This document shows, piece by piece, positions 16,030-24,924 of a stretch of DNA of 42,661 nt. The notes under the pieces are model-generated. The model was given only the letters and a program-made list of their open reading frames with translations. It searched no databases and was not told the DNA's origin. Made by a program: the position numbers and the translations under genes. Position 1 is the stretch's first letter. Each line of letters begins with the position of its first letter. Source of the DNA: JBLHGU01 sp047615875 (GTDB taxonomy: Bacteria; Pseudomonadota; Gammaproteobacteria; Arenicellales; CAJQKF01); the NCBI GenBank assembly GCA_047615875.1, contig JBLHGU010000025.1:1-42661 (forward strand), written 5' to 3'.

Positions 16030-17601
16030 TTATCCGATGGCTGGTATTTCAAGATTTAAATTAGCCCAGCGCGATTTTCTTGACAATAGTGATACTGGAA
16101 TGGATGCATCTGGCTGATCATTGTCCGGTTCAAATTTAGCCGAAGGTTGTTGTTCTGGCATCTGCTCTGGTTGAGTCTCGAATATGGGTTTCGGATCATG
16201 ATTCGGGCTAGTAACATTCACCGCTTGATCAAGGTTTTTAGTATCTAAGTTAGGATTTTCCTGAACTGAAACTTCCTGGGTTGAAGTTTCTTGTGCGGGA
16301 GTTTCCACCATTTTTTGTGCAGGTTTCTCCGTTCGAGGAGGTCTTCTATTCTGCGTATTACTACTGCTGCTCTTGTTGTTTTTACGCGGAGAGCTGTCAG
16401 ACTTTTGATAGGCCGGTCTTCTAACAACGGGAAGTAGTTCAGGATTGATGTCAATTTTGGGCAAGGCGTGACCAATAAAGGTCTCAATATCCATCAAATT
16501 GAAGGCATGATCCTCGCAGGCCAAAGATATTGCTGCGCCTTTAGCGCCGGCTCTAGCAGTTCGTCCAATACGATGAACATAATCCTCAGGGTCCTGAGGT
16601 AGGTCATAATTGAACACATGGCTGACGTCCGGAATGTGTAGTCCCCGTGCAGCAACATCAGTGGCGACCAGAATATTTCTTTCACCGTTGCTAAAAGCCT
16701 TTAATAATGACTCGCGCTTACGTTGTGGGACGTCGCCGGTTAATACAGCTACCTTGTATCCATTGGCTTCCAAATAGCGCCCAACACGATCAGCTCCATG
16801 TCGTGTATTAGAGAAAATGAGACTGCGTTCTGCCTCATGTTCCCGTAACAAACCAAGAATCAGGGGAATTTTTTCGTCGTTAGCAGGATAATAAACTGAC
16901 TCGGTAATGCCGTCTGCAATGCCGCTGTCTGATGCTACGACAAGAGTTTTAGGCTCATTCATATGCTCATAAGCCAGCTCCATTACACGTTGTGACAAAG
17001 TTGCTGAAAACAGCATATTCAGCCGCATTTTCGGTTCTGGCATGCGCCGCAGGATATAGCGCATGTCTTTGATAAAGCCCAGGTCAAACATGCGGTCTGC
17101 TTCATCAAGCACCACTACCCGGATATGATCCAGGGTGTAAACGTTTTGTTTGTAGTAATCAATAAGCCTACCCGGAGTGCCGATTAGCACATCAACGCCG
17201 CGGGAAATCTCCTCACGTTGTTGTTCATAGCCAGTTCCGCCATAGGCAATGGTGAATTTCAAACCAGTATGCTTGCCTAAAAGCAAAGCATCTTTGTGAA
17301 TTTGAATAGCCAATTCTCTGGTTGGAGCTAGAATTATGGCTCGTGGCGCGGTACCCGCCAATTCAATTTCTGTCGGATCCTGATGTAATAATCGATTCAC
17401 CGTTGCCAATAAAAATGCAGCTGTCTTACCGGTGCCAGTTTGTGCTTGTCCAGCAACATCCTTGCACTGTAATGCAACGGGTAGCGTCAGTGACTGTATT
17501 GGAGTGCAATGAGAAAAGCCGGCATCAACAAGCCCCTGCTTGAGTGTTTCATGCAGATCGAGGCTGGAAAATTCTATTTCACTTAAATGGGAGTTATTCA
17601 T
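16030..17601 (-). CDS. rhlB: ATP-dependent RNA helicase RhlB (DEAD-box) with long C-terminal tail
   Basis: All DEAD-box motifs are present: a Q motif region (CTPIQ), AQTGTGKT, PTRELA, GTPGR, DEAD, SAT, ATDVAARGL and HRIGRTARAG. The body matches RhlB closely (for example DRMFDLGFIKDMRYILRRMP and RLNMLFSATLS). RhlB unwinds RNA for RNase E in the degradosome. I prefer ATG 17601 because it aligns with the E. coli start; an in-frame TTG at 17622 would add seven residues. After the helicase core (about residue 390) comes a tail of about 130 residues rich in Ser, Asn, Lys, Gln, Glu and Pro, longer than in E. coli and probably disordered. The gene is divergent from trxA-rho, as in many gammaproteobacteria. 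Confidence 0.93.
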   Translation of the reverse strand: MNNSHLSEIEFSSLDLHETLKQGLVDAGFSHCTPIQSLTLPVALQCKDVAGQAQTGTGKTAAFLLATVNRLLHQDPTEIELAGTAPRAIILAPTRELAIQIHKDALLLGKHTGLKFTIAYGGTGYEQQREEISRGVDVLIGTPGRLIDYYKQNVYTLDHIRVVVLDEADRMFDLGFIKDMRYILRRMPEPKMRLNMLFSATLSQRVMELAYEHMNEPKTLVVASDSGIADGITESVYYPANDEKIPLILGLLREHEAERSLIFSNTRHGADRVGRYLEANGYKVAVLTGDVPQRKRESLLKAFSNGERNILVATDVAARGLHIPDVSHVFNYDLPQDPEDYVHRIGRTARAGAKGAAISLACEDHAFNLMDIETFIGHALPKIDINPELLPVVRRPAYQKSDSSPRKNNKSSSSNTQNRRPPRTEKPAQKMVETPAQETSTQEVSVQENPNLDTKNLDQAVNVTSPNHDPKPIFETQPEQMPEQQPSAKFEPDNDQPDASIPVSLLSRKSRWANLNLEIPAIG

Positions 17602-17841
17602 ATGGATGATTGGCTTACTCAATGCTGTTATTTGGCAATTCTTAAATGTTAATTCATTACCATGATTACAAAGCTTTAAACTATTGAACTACATGGATTA
17701 ATGTTCTTATGTGGGCATTCTTAAATAAAAAATATACATGTAATAGGGATTGCAATGCTATTCGGAATGCGGTCAAATCACTCTTTAAATTAGTTTTCTC
17801 AATTCCTGATTTCCCTTAAATTATGCGCGGAGGCATATTTA

Positions 17842-18168
17842 ATGTCTGAAAATATTACCCATGTCAGTGACGACAGTTTTGAACAAGACGTTCTAAAGTC
17901 GGACAAACCTGTACTAATCGACTATTGGGCTGAGTGGTGCGGCCCCTGCAAAATGATTGCACCTGTGTTAAATGAAATAGCCGATGAATATTCTGATCGT
18001 GTGAAAGTAGTCAAGCTGAATATTGACGAAAATCCTGAGACACCACCAAAGTATGGTATTCGCGGGATTCCAACACTAATGCTATTCAAAGATGGTCAGG
18101 TTGAGGCAACCAAGGTTGGTGCCGTATCCAAATCCCAGTTAACCGCCTTTATCGACGGCAACTTGTAA
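17842..18168 (+). CDS. trxA: Thioredoxin 1
   Basis: This 108-residue protein carries the active site W-C33-G-P-C36-K and the cis-proline loop GIPTLMLF, with the full thioredoxin length. It reduces protein disulfides in the cytoplasm using electrons from thioredoxin reductase. The start is well supported by GGAGG at 17829-17833, 8 nt before the ATG. A perfect 12-bp hairpin follows the stop, so trxA is probably mostly transcribed alone despite lying upstream of rho. The rhlB-trxA-rho order is a conserved gammaproteobacterial arrangement. The gap 17623-17841 should contain the divergent promoters. Confidence 0.97.
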   Translation: MSENITHVSDDSFEQDVLKSDKPVLIDYWAEWCGPCKMIAPVLNEIADEYSDRVKVVKLNIDENPETPPKYGIRGIPTLMLFKDGQVEATKVGAVSKSQLTAFIDGNL

Positions 18169-18181
18169 AGTATATCACACA

Positions 18182-18208
18182 GATGGTCGACAACACTTGT
18201 CGACCATC
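18182..18208 (+). terminator. Hairpin terminator after trxA
   Basis: GATGGTCGACAA, loop CAC, TTGTCGACCATC is a perfect 12-bp stem 13 bp after the trxA stop, followed by CCTGTTT. The U tract is short, so it may work as a pause or a partial terminator ahead of rho. Confidence 0.7.
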
Positions 18209-18336
18209 CTGTTTCCGGTTATTATTCCGGCCATAAAATTTTTACTATATTTCCTTTCTTCTTTTTCGACGTTTCCCGTCTTTCCTTAGGTCCTGCCGCT
18301 AGGCAGTTCTCCCATTCATTCCATCCCTGAATTTAT

Positions 18337-19599
18337 ATGTCCCTCAATCTGACTGAACTTAAGCAGAAATCCGCCACCGATCTAGCAGAATTCGCGCGGA
18401 GCCTCAATCTGGAAAGTATTTCCCGCCTACGCAAGCAAGACCAAATCTTTGCAATCCTTAAAGCCCAGGCTCGTAAAGGAGAAAAAATTAAAGGCGAAGG
18501 TGTCATGGAAATCCTTCAAGATGGTTTTGGTTTCCTGCGATCAGCCGCTAGCTCATATATGGCCGGCCCAGATGACATTTATGTCTCTCCCAGCCAGATA
18601 AGAAGATTTGGATTGAGAACAGGAGATACTATTACCGGACTGATTCGACCTCCGAAAGATTCTGAGCGTTATTTCGCACTTTTGAAAGTTGAAACAATAA
18701 ACTACCAGTCTCCTGAAGAAGCCAAGCAGAAAATATTATTCGAAAACTTGACGCCACTACATCCAGATGAGCGCTTAAGACTTGAGCGAGAAAATGGTTC
18801 TGCTGAGGACTTAACAGCTCGGACTATCGATATGGTGGCCCCTCTAGGCAAAGGCCAGCGTGGTCTGATTGTCTCTAGCCCAAAATCGGGTAAGACCGTG
18901 ATGCTGCAACAAATTGCGCATTCTATTACTACGGCGGATCCAGATGCTTTCCTGATTGTTTTACTCATTGATGAACGGCCAGAAGAAGTGACCGAAATGC
19001 AGCGTTCCGTACGCGGTGAAGTGGTTTCATCTACGTTTGATGAGCCGGCGTCACGTCATATTCAAGTCGCAGAAATGGCTATCGAAAAGGCTAAGCGCCT
19101 GGTCGAACATAAGAAAAATGTAGTTATTCTGCTGGACTCTATTACGCGTCTCGCGCGGGCTTACAACACCGTTGCTCCGGCTTCGGGAAAAGTACTTACT
19201 GGTGGTGTTGATGCGAATGCATTGCAACGCCCGAAACGATTTTTTGGTGCGGCCAGAAATATTGAAGAGGGTGGCAGCCTGACTATACTGGCTACAGCTC
19301 TTATCGATACCGGTTCAAAAATGGACGAGGTAATTTACGAAGAGTTTAAGGGTACCGGTAATATGGAAATTCACCTGGATCGAAAAATTGCAGAAAAACG
19401 TGTTTACCCTTCAATTATTATTGGTCGTTCAGGTACTCGACGTGAGGAACTCCTCACCGATCCAGCAGAATTGCAGAAGATCTGGTTGCTGAGAAAGCTT
19501 TTACACCCCATGGAAGATGTAGACGCCATTGAGTTTTTGCTGGACAAATTGAAAGCAACCAAGAATAATGCTGAATTTTTTAAATCCATGAATCGATAG
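18337..19599 (+). CDS. rho: Transcription termination factor Rho
   Basis: The 420-residue protein is full length for Rho. The N-terminal domain (1-45) and cold-shock-like RNA-binding domain (about 50-125, GFGFLR) precede a RecA-type ATPase with Walker A SPKSGKT, Walker B VVILLDSITRLARAYN and the R-loop region GTGNMEIHLDRK. Rho hexamers load on C-rich nascent RNA and end transcription. The 168-bp leader between trxA and rho is pyrimidine-rich (18241-18336), which could be a Rho loading site for autoregulation as known in E. coli; that is inference. The ATG at 18337 gives the normal N-terminus, MSLNLTELK. Confidence 0.98.
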   Translation: MSLNLTELKQKSATDLAEFARSLNLESISRLRKQDQIFAILKAQARKGEKIKGEGVMEILQDGFGFLRSAASSYMAGPDDIYVSPSQIRRFGLRTGDTITGLIRPPKDSERYFALLKVETINYQSPEEAKQKILFENLTPLHPDERLRLERENGSAEDLTARTIDMVAPLGKGQRGLIVSSPKSGKTVMLQQIAHSITTADPDAFLIVLLIDERPEEVTEMQRSVRGEVVSSTFDEPASRHIQVAEMAIEKAKRLVEHKKNVVILLDSITRLARAYNTVAPASGKVLTGGVDANALQRPKRFFGAARNIEEGGSLTILATALIDTGSKMDEVIYEEFKGTGNMEIHLDRKIAEKRVYPSIIIGRSGTRREELLTDPAELQKIWLLRKLLHPMEDVDAIEFLLDKLKATKNNAEFFKSMNR

Positions 19600-19759
19600 T
19601 TTTACGTCTGAGCGAGTTAGTTGGCGATTTCAGGAGAAAAATCAGGCTCAAATGACTTGCGAATGCGGGCAGATTTGATTAGTATTCGCCGTCCCCAGCC
19701 GCCGGGCCGGATTAACAGATTCCCCCATTGATTTAAATGGTTATAGCGAGGGTTCGCAA

Positions 19760-19966
19760 ATGAAAGCCGATATCCATCCCCAGTACAATATGATTAAAGT
19801 CGTATGTGCCTGTGGAAATTCCTTTGAGACTGGTTCTACCCTGAATCAGGAACTGCATGTGGAAATTTGCTCAGAGTGCCATCCGTTTTACACCGGAAAG
19901 CAGAAAATTGTTGACACAGCTGGTCGTGTTGGCAAATTTCAACAAAGATATGGCCGCAAAGTTTAA
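19760..19966 (+). CDS. rpmE: 50S ribosomal protein L31 (zinc-binding form)
   Basis: The 68-residue protein has the four zinc-ligand cysteines C16, C18, C37 and C40 of the C+ form of L31, with HPFYTGKQK after them. L31 forms part of a bridge between ribosomal subunits. The C+ form is usually replaced by a cysteine-free paralogue under zinc limitation; no paralogue is present in this window. The gene lies 160 bp after rho. A GAGGG sequence sits shortly before the ATG, and a strong intrinsic terminator follows. Confidence 0.97.
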   Translation: MKADIHPQYNMIKVVCACGNSFETGSTLNQELHVEICSECHPFYTGKQKIVDTAGRVGKFQQRYGRKV

Positions 19967-20000
19967 CGAGCAGTCATCTTGTCCTTATGGGCTGAAGAAA

Positions 20001-20023
20001 AAGGCGGCTTTGCCGCCTTTTTT
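20001..20023 (+). terminator. Intrinsic terminator after rpmE
   Basis: AAGGCGGC, loop TTT, GCCGCCTT followed by TTTT gives an 8-bp GC-rich stem, extended by A-T pairs, with a U run. It is a textbook Rho-independent terminator 34 bp after the L31 stop. Confidence 0.9.
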
Positions 20024-20069
20024 GTTGTTTGAGCCCGTCATTAAAATTGATTTTGTGAATACTTGATAT

Positions 20070-20942
20070 ATGAGTCGCACATTCTCTGAATTAGTTGATC
20101 AGGTGCAACAAAGCCTGGAAGAAGCTGATTTGTATTTTGGTCACGGCACCGACAATGCTTACGATGAAGCAGCCTGGCTGGTATGCCATGTGGTTGGAGT
20201 AAATTTATCCAACGAAGATGATTTGCCCTGGGAGGCAAGTCTTGATAATGAGACGATTGAAACTGTCGATAAGCTGACCCATCGAAGAATTGAGACCAGG
20301 CAACCGCTGGCCTATTTGATTCAGGAAGCCTGGTTTGCGGGCCTCAGATTTTATATTGATGATCGGGCGATAGTGCCAAGATCTCATCTGGGTGAATGGA
20401 TTCCAGAGCAATTTAGCCCCTGGTTATTGAATGAAGAACCAAAGTCAGCGCTGGATCTGTGTACAGGTAGCGGCTGTATTGCGATTGCTATTGCAAAATT
20501 CTTTCCGGAAATTAAAGTCGACGCTGTAGACCTTTCGGAGTCCGCTTTATTGGTAGCAAGAAAAAATGTGGAATTACACGAAGTTGCGGATCGAGTAGCG
20601 CTAGTGGCCGGGGATATGTTCTCTAGTTTGGGAGAAAAGACATACGACCTTATTGTTTGCAACCCGCCTTATGTGGCAGAACGTTTAATGCAACAGTTGC
20701 CCATTGAGTATGATGCAGAGCCGGAAATGGCATTTGTCGGCGGTGAAACCGGTTTGCAGTTTATTGATATCCTGTTAGATCAGGCCAGCCGCTTTCTGCG
20801 GCCTGCCGGAAGCTTGATAGTAGAAGCCGGATCAGCAAAAGAGGCGTTGGAACAACAATATCCCAATATGCCTTTTACCTGGTTGATGTCAGAAAGCGGC
20901 GAATCAGTTGTTTTTCTGCTGTCAAAAGAAGATTTACACTAG
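20070..20942 (+). CDS. prmB: Ribosomal protein L3 N5-glutamine methyltransferase PrmB
   Basis: The 290-residue enzyme has an N-terminal helical domain with FGHGTDNAYDEA, which is characteristic of PrmB rather than PrmC. The Rossmann methyltransferase domain carries the SAM loop DLCTGSGCIAIAIA and the catalytic NPPYV motif that binds the target glutamine side chain. VPRSHLGEWI and the ending PFTWL also match PrmB. It methylates a glutamine of ribosomal protein L3 during 50S assembly. The ATG at 20070 gives the usual length. The gene follows the rpmE terminator and converges on the rubredoxin gene. Confidence 0.95.
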   Translation: MSRTFSELVDQVQQSLEEADLYFGHGTDNAYDEAAWLVCHVVGVNLSNEDDLPWEASLDNETIETVDKLTHRRIETRQPLAYLIQEAWFAGLRFYIDDRAIVPRSHLGEWIPEQFSPWLLNEEPKSALDLCTGSGCIAIAIAKFFPEIKVDAVDLSESALLVARKNVELHEVADRVALVAGDMFSSLGEKTYDLIVCNPPYVAERLMQQLPIEYDAEPEMAFVGGETGLQFIDILLDQASRFLRPAGSLIVEAGSAKEALEQQYPNMPFTWLMSESGESVVFLLSKEDLH

Positions 20943-20946
20943 CCAG

Positions 20947-21117
20947 CTAGATTTCTATTAACTCGAAATCAACTTTAGTGGCTTCGCAATCCGGACATTG
21001 CCAGTCATCGGGAATATCATCCCAAAGCGTACCAGGGGCGATACCGTCATCGGGTTCGCCTTTCTCTTCATCATATACGTAGCCGCATATGACACACATG
21101 TAGGTTCGAAATTCCAT
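20947..21117 (-). CDS. rubA: Rubredoxin
   Basis: A 56-residue protein is encoded on the minus strand from ATG 21117. Its sequence has the rubredoxin pattern: C8-x2-C11-GYVYD near the start, the GIAPGT loop, DIPDDW, and C41-x2-C44 near the end. These four cysteines bind a single Fe. Rubredoxins are small cytoplasmic electron carriers, used for example by alkane hydroxylases or oxygen/peroxide-reducing systems; no such partner is in the window. It is divergent from hemL, a neighbourhood seen in other gammaproteobacteria. The gene is short and easily missed. The symbol follows the pseudomonad convention. Confidence 0.95.
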   Translation of the reverse strand: MEFRTYMCVICGYVYDEEKGEPDDGIAPGTLWDDIPDDWQCPDCEATKVDFELIEI

Positions 21118-21319
21118 TATTTGGGCCCAAGTTGAAACCGGCGCATTCTAACCATAGTGTAGCGCCGAGACAAGCCTAGATAATCGCAAATTCACTATCC
21201 TGTTATATGTTTTATAGAAAGCAAGATTTAGTTGGCATCAGGAGCGACACGAATCGCCCCATGGAAGGGTATAATTAGCCTAACAAAATTCATTCCATTG
21301 CTATAGTTTCGAGAAAAAT

Positions 21320-22603
21320 ATGTCTGAAAGTTTTGCTGAGCTTATAACCGAAGCCCGTCGGTATATCCCCGGAGGTGTTAATTCACCTGTTCGAGCATTC
21401 AAATCTGTAGGTGGCGACCCGGTTTTTTTTGAACGGGGAGATGGTGCCTGGTTGACTGATACTCAGGGTAAACGATATGTAGATTATGTGGGATCCTGGG
21501 GGCCGATGATTCTGGGCCATAATCACCCGGAGGTAAGAAGGGCTGTTCAACAGGCAGTTGACAAGGGACTAAGTTTTGGTGCTCCCACGAAACTAGAAAC
21601 TGAGATGGCAAAATTCTTGTGTCAGCATCTCGATGATGTCGACCGCGTGCGTATGGTGAACTCTGGTACCGAAGCCACGATGAGTGCCATACGGCTGGCT
21701 CGAGGATTCACTGGCCGAGATAAGATTGTAAAATTCGAGGGTTGCTATCACGGCCACTCAGATGGCTTGCTGGTTAAAGCGGGATCAGGGGCATTAACCT
21801 TCGGTGTTCCAACATCACCCGGTGTACCGGCCGCGATGGCGGAGCACACCCTCACGCTTTCTTATAACAATCTCGCCGAGGTAGCCCAGGTATTTGATGA
21901 GATAGGCGAGCAGATTGCTGCGGTAATAGTGGAACCAGTGGCAGGCAATATGAATTGCGTCCCGCCTGAGCCTGGTTTTCTTGAAGGTCTGCGCAAAGCC
22001 TGTGATGAAAGTGGCTCAGTGTTAATTCTTGATGAAGTTATGACTGGCTTTAGAGTGGGTCATAAAGGTGCTGCTGGAAGATTCGGTATTCGTGCAGATT
22101 TACTTACCCTGGGCAAGATTATCGGCGGTGGCATGCCGGTTGGGGCCTTTGGTGGTCGAGCGGACATCATGGCCTGCCTGGCTCCTGAAGGTGGTGTTTA
22201 TCAGGCTGGGACATTATCTGGTAATCCAGTTGCCATGGCCGCTGGCCTGGCAACCTTAAAACATGCGAGCAAAAAGTCACTACATGATGAGTTGGAATTA
22301 AAAACCTCCGATTTTCTGAAAGAGTTTCGCGCCGCTGCTAGTCAATACAATGTTCCTCTGATCACGAATCAAGTCGGTGCTATGTTTGGTTTGTTTTTTA
22401 CAGATGCCAATCAGGTTAATTGTTTCGCCGATGTAATGGCCTGTAATACAGAACGGTTTAACAAGTACTTTCATGGCATGTTGAGCGCCGGAGTAAATCT
22501 GGCTCCTTCAGCGTTTGAGGCCGGCTTTCTATCTACAGCTCATGACGAGGAGGCAATTCATCATACCCTCGAGGCGGCTAGGAAAGTATTTGCCACTTTG
22601 TAG
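21320..22603 (+). CDS. hemL: Glutamate-1-semialdehyde 2,1-aminomutase
   Basis: The 427-residue protein is a class III aminotransferase with the PLP-binding lysine K266 in LTLGKIIGGGMPVGAFGG, at the same place as the E. coli enzyme (K265). ILDEVMTGFR supplies the PLP aspartate, and GGVNSPVRAFKSVGG near the start is typical of HemL. It converts glutamate-1-semialdehyde to 5-aminolevulinate in the C5 route to haem. The start is supported by the usual MSESFAEL N-terminus. The upstream 202 bp is shared with the divergent rubredoxin gene. The stop lies 19 bp from the end of the convergent DUF4870 gene. Confidence 0.98.
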   Translation: MSESFAELITEARRYIPGGVNSPVRAFKSVGGDPVFFERGDGAWLTDTQGKRYVDYVGSWGPMILGHNHPEVRRAVQQAVDKGLSFGAPTKLETEMAKFLCQHLDDVDRVRMVNSGTEATMSAIRLARGFTGRDKIVKFEGCYHGHSDGLLVKAGSGALTFGVPTSPGVPAAMAEHTLTLSYNNLAEVAQVFDEIGEQIAAVIVEPVAGNMNCVPPEPGFLEGLRKACDESGSVLILDEVMTGFRVGHKGAAGRFGIRADLLTLGKIIGGGMPVGAFGGRADIMACLAPEGGVYQAGTLSGNPVAMAAGLATLKHASKKSLHDELELKTSDFLKEFRAAASQYNVPLITNQVGAMFGLFFTDANQVNCFADVMACNTERFNKYFHGMLSAGVNLAPSAFEAGFLSTAHDEEAIHHTLEAARKVFATL

Positions 22604-22622
22604 GCGAAAGTGATCGGGCTGC

Positions 22623-23192
22623 TTATTTTCCGCCGGGTATAAAGTCCAGCAAAAATGGAAAGCGAGTGGTTTTGCCGACGCGGCTGGATAAACTAGTTTT
22701 GATGGTTATTACTATGTGAAAGCCAACCAACAGAAAGATTATTGGAAATCCGATAATAATGAGGCTAAGCATCATGGCGACAAACAGGTAAAGACTCCAA
22801 CTTATTTGAAAATTTAGCGCATTGATAACTTCGGCACTGTCGCGGTGCTTGGACCAGAGCCAGAAGGGGATGAATAACTGGGCTAGAGGAATGCCGAGGT
22901 AAAGTAAAGCGGGTCCTGCATAGAGTAGCCATCGTTCTGAACGACTAAGTTCTTTAACTTGATTTGTTGATAGGGTGGTATCGGGTTCCTGTCTGGCAAT
23001 CATCAAAATACCAATTAATGCTAGTAGAATGGCGAATGCCATAATCATCAAAATAGAAAGAAACGAAATGTTTGGTGCGGTGGCATACGTTGTGGTTGCT
23101 AGATCGAAAGCAAATCGAACAACGGGGGCGCAACTGGTAAAACTTAATAAAGTCGCAACCAGCAGGCAGGTCAAGGCAAAATATCTTTTCAA
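22623..23192 (-). CDS. DUF4870-like small membrane protein
   Basis: The 189-residue product starts with a hydrophobic leader containing a cysteine (SFTSC, C21). The lipobox is poor, so lipidation is uncertain. A membrane helix (about 43-66) and a C-terminal block of three helices follow, with NALNFQISWSLY and FLLDFIPGGK resembling the Tic20-like DUF4870 family. The function of the family is unknown. It lies downstream of the cold-shock gene on the same strand, with a hairpin between them, so it may be expressed only by read-through or from its own promoter. Confidence 0.7.
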   Translation of the reverse strand: MKRYFALTCLLVATLLSFTSCAPVVRFAFDLATTTYATAPNISFLSILMIMAFAILLALIGILMIARQEPDTTLSTNQVKELSRSERWLLYAGPALLYLGIPLAQLFIPFWLWSKHRDSAEVINALNFQISWSLYLFVAMMLSLIIIGFPIIFLLVGFHIVITIKTSLSSRVGKTTRFPFLLDFIPGGK

Positions 23193-23201
23193 GGTGTCTC
23201 A

Positions 23202-23238
23202 ATCAGACCGGTTAGGTTAAACAACCAACCGGTCTGAT
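23202..23238 (-). terminator. Hairpin between the cold-shock gene and the DUF4870 gene
   Basis: ATCAGACCGGTTAGGTT and AACCAACCGGTCTGAT pair over about 16 bp with a single bulged base and a short AAAC loop. On the minus strand the hairpin lies 23 nt after the cold-shock stop. There is little U tract, so it could be a terminator or an RNA-stabilising 3' stem. Confidence 0.65.
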
Positions 23239-23261
23239 GGAAACGGTGGTGTATTATTTAG

Positions 23262-23474
23262 TTAATCTTCGGTAGTTACTTCTAATGCAGCTGGGCCTTT
23301 GTCTCGTTCGTCCAGGACAAACTCAACTTTTTGACCCTCAGCTAATGTTCGGAAACCATCCCCTCCGATATCTCGATAGTGTATGAAAACATCACTACCA
23401 TCTTCTCTCTCTATAAAACCGAACCCTTTTCGGTTATTGAACCATTTTACAGTTCCTTTCATACGAGTCTGCAT
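23262..23474 (-). CDS. Cold-shock domain protein (CspA family)
   Basis: From ATG 23474 the product is 70 residues, the normal size for CspA proteins. It has the RNA-binding motifs KGFGFI (RNP1) and VFIHY (RNP2) in one cold-shock domain that binds single-stranded RNA or DNA. I chose this start because GGAGG (23479-23483) lies 4 nt ahead of it. The in-frame ATG at 23525 would add 17 residues unlike the family and lacks such a site. A gap of 276 bp separates it from the end of nudC. Part of that could be a long structured leader, as in cold-induced csp genes, but induction cannot be judged from sequence. Confidence 0.93.
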   Translation of the reverse strand: MQTRMKGTVKWFNNRKGFGFIEREDGSDVFIHYRDIGGDGFRTLAEGQKVEFVLDERDKGPAALEVTTED

Positions 23475-23478
23475 AGCT

Positions 23479-23483
23479 CCTCC
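23479..23483 (-). promoter_or_regulatory. Ribosome-binding site that decides the cold-shock gene start
   Basis: The minus strand reads GTGGAGGAGCT directly before the ATG at 23474. This strong Shine-Dalgarno match favours the 70-residue product over the 87-residue one starting at 23525. Confidence 0.85.
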
Positions 23484-23750
23484 ACGTAAGCTTTGACGCT
23501 CTGATAAATTTTTCTTTTCTCCCATTTATCAGTCAAATCGTAGAATGATAAAGTTTGATGCGTTCCATGCATCGTACGGGCAATCTGATTTTTACAAAGT
23601 TGCCTTAGTATTTAAGCGCGCAAACTTACGTGAGTTTATGCTTGTCACTAAGGCAACCCGAACATTTTACATAGACGAGGAGAATCGGCAAGACCACAAT
23701 TGACAAATTTACAAAGGTAAATTTAGGATTCACGACCAAATAAGTCGTTT

Positions 23751-24716
23751 TTAGTTTGAGTCGGGATTTAGATCATTTAGAGTTAAATCGTGGTTATGAT
23801 TAAACCAGTTTTCCAATAGCCGATAGGCAATTGAAATTCTGGTAGGTAAACGCAATTTTCCGCTCGGTACGCGATCCGCAATGTCAGCTTTACTAAACCA
23901 ACGAGCGTCCTGAAGTTCACCATCATTTAAGTGAATGATGTCTTTGGCCGCAGTGGCGTAATATCCAAGCATAAGGGAGCCAGGAAAGGGCCATGGTTGT
24001 GACGCGAAATATCGAACCGACATTGCGTCCACTCCGGTTTCCTCATATACCTCACGTACGACTGCTTGTTCTGGTGTTTCACCGGGCTCAACATAGCCTG
24101 CGATGGTTGAATATCGACGATCAGGCCAATCTCTCTGTCTGCCTAAAAGACAGCTGTCGTCATTGTAAACCAGCATTATAACGGCGGGGTCGGTGCGGGG
24201 AAATTGGCGGGTGTTACAGTTGCTGTTGGAGCAAACTCTTGAGTGCCCAGATTCCTCCGTAGTGGTCGACCGACCGCATGAGCCGCAATACTGATGTTTA
24301 CGATGCCAGTGACACATTGCCTGAGCAAAACCCATTATGCTGGCATGATTATGTGGTAATTGGGGAGAAACCTGACGTAATTCCGAAAATATCAACTTAT
24401 CGACGCCAAGTTTTAACAAGCTTCTGGGATGTTCGTCGCAACTGACACAGAAAACTGGATTTCCATCCAGCTCACCGAGGAAAATGTTTTCCAGATTGGA
24501 GCATTGCTGCCCTTCTAATTGGTCTGCTCCAATAAAAGCCGCGATCAATCCGGTTGGGGAGTTAATCAGAGCTATCTTGCCCTCGAACATAAATAAAATT
24601 CGGCAGGATTTATTTTCAATACTACTCTGAAAATATCCTTTACGTTTTCTGTGTAGGGATTGGCGATCATAGCCTTCCTGTACAAAGTATATAGGCGGTG
24701 ATATTTCATTTTTCAC
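23751..24716 (-). CDS. nudC: NADH pyrophosphatase / RNA deNADding enzyme NudC
   Basis: The 321-residue protein has the NudC order: a variable N-terminal domain, a four-cysteine zinc ribbon (YCGSCG, then CSNSNC), and a Nudix domain with box GYVEPGETPEQ to REVYEETG. The diagnostic SQPWPFPGSLM follows the box and distinguishes NudC from other Nudix enzymes. NudC cleaves NAD(H) and removes the NAD cap from RNA 5' ends. It is slightly longer than the E. coli enzyme, mostly at the N-terminus. It is divergent from argS across a 208-bp gap that should hold both promoters. Confidence 0.95.
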   Translation of the reverse strand: MKNEISPPIYFVQEGYDRQSLHRKRKGYFQSSIENKSCRILFMFEGKIALINSPTGLIAAFIGADQLEGQQCSNLENIFLGELDGNPVFCVSCDEHPRSLLKLGVDKLIFSELRQVSPQLPHNHASIMGFAQAMCHWHRKHQYCGSCGRSTTTEESGHSRVCSNSNCNTRQFPRTDPAVIMLVYNDDSCLLGRQRDWPDRRYSTIAGYVEPGETPEQAVVREVYEETGVDAMSVRYFASQPWPFPGSLMLGYYATAAKDIIHLNDGELQDARWFSKADIADRVPSGKLRLPTRISIAYRLLENWFNHNHDLTLNDLNPDSN

Positions 24717-24924
24717 TGTAGGCTAAACCACATTGTTCTATTTACCGATCTTTTGAATGGTAATGTTTACACGATGGACTCAACGACCTCCCGCGAGCCC
24801 GCTACATTAATCCAACAATAACAGCTATAGCTTCTGAAATTCTATAAGACAAGGTAGAATCCGACAATTCTTCTGCCAAGTAATTTTGGTGGTTCCGGAT
24901 TCTCCTTACAATATTTGATGTTCC

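Noticed and set aside
19600..19759. Gap between rho and rpmE inspected for a tRNA, riboswitch or terminator
   Set aside because: There is no cloverleaf, no conserved aptamer and no convincing stem with a U run; it is best read as the rpmE leader and promoter.
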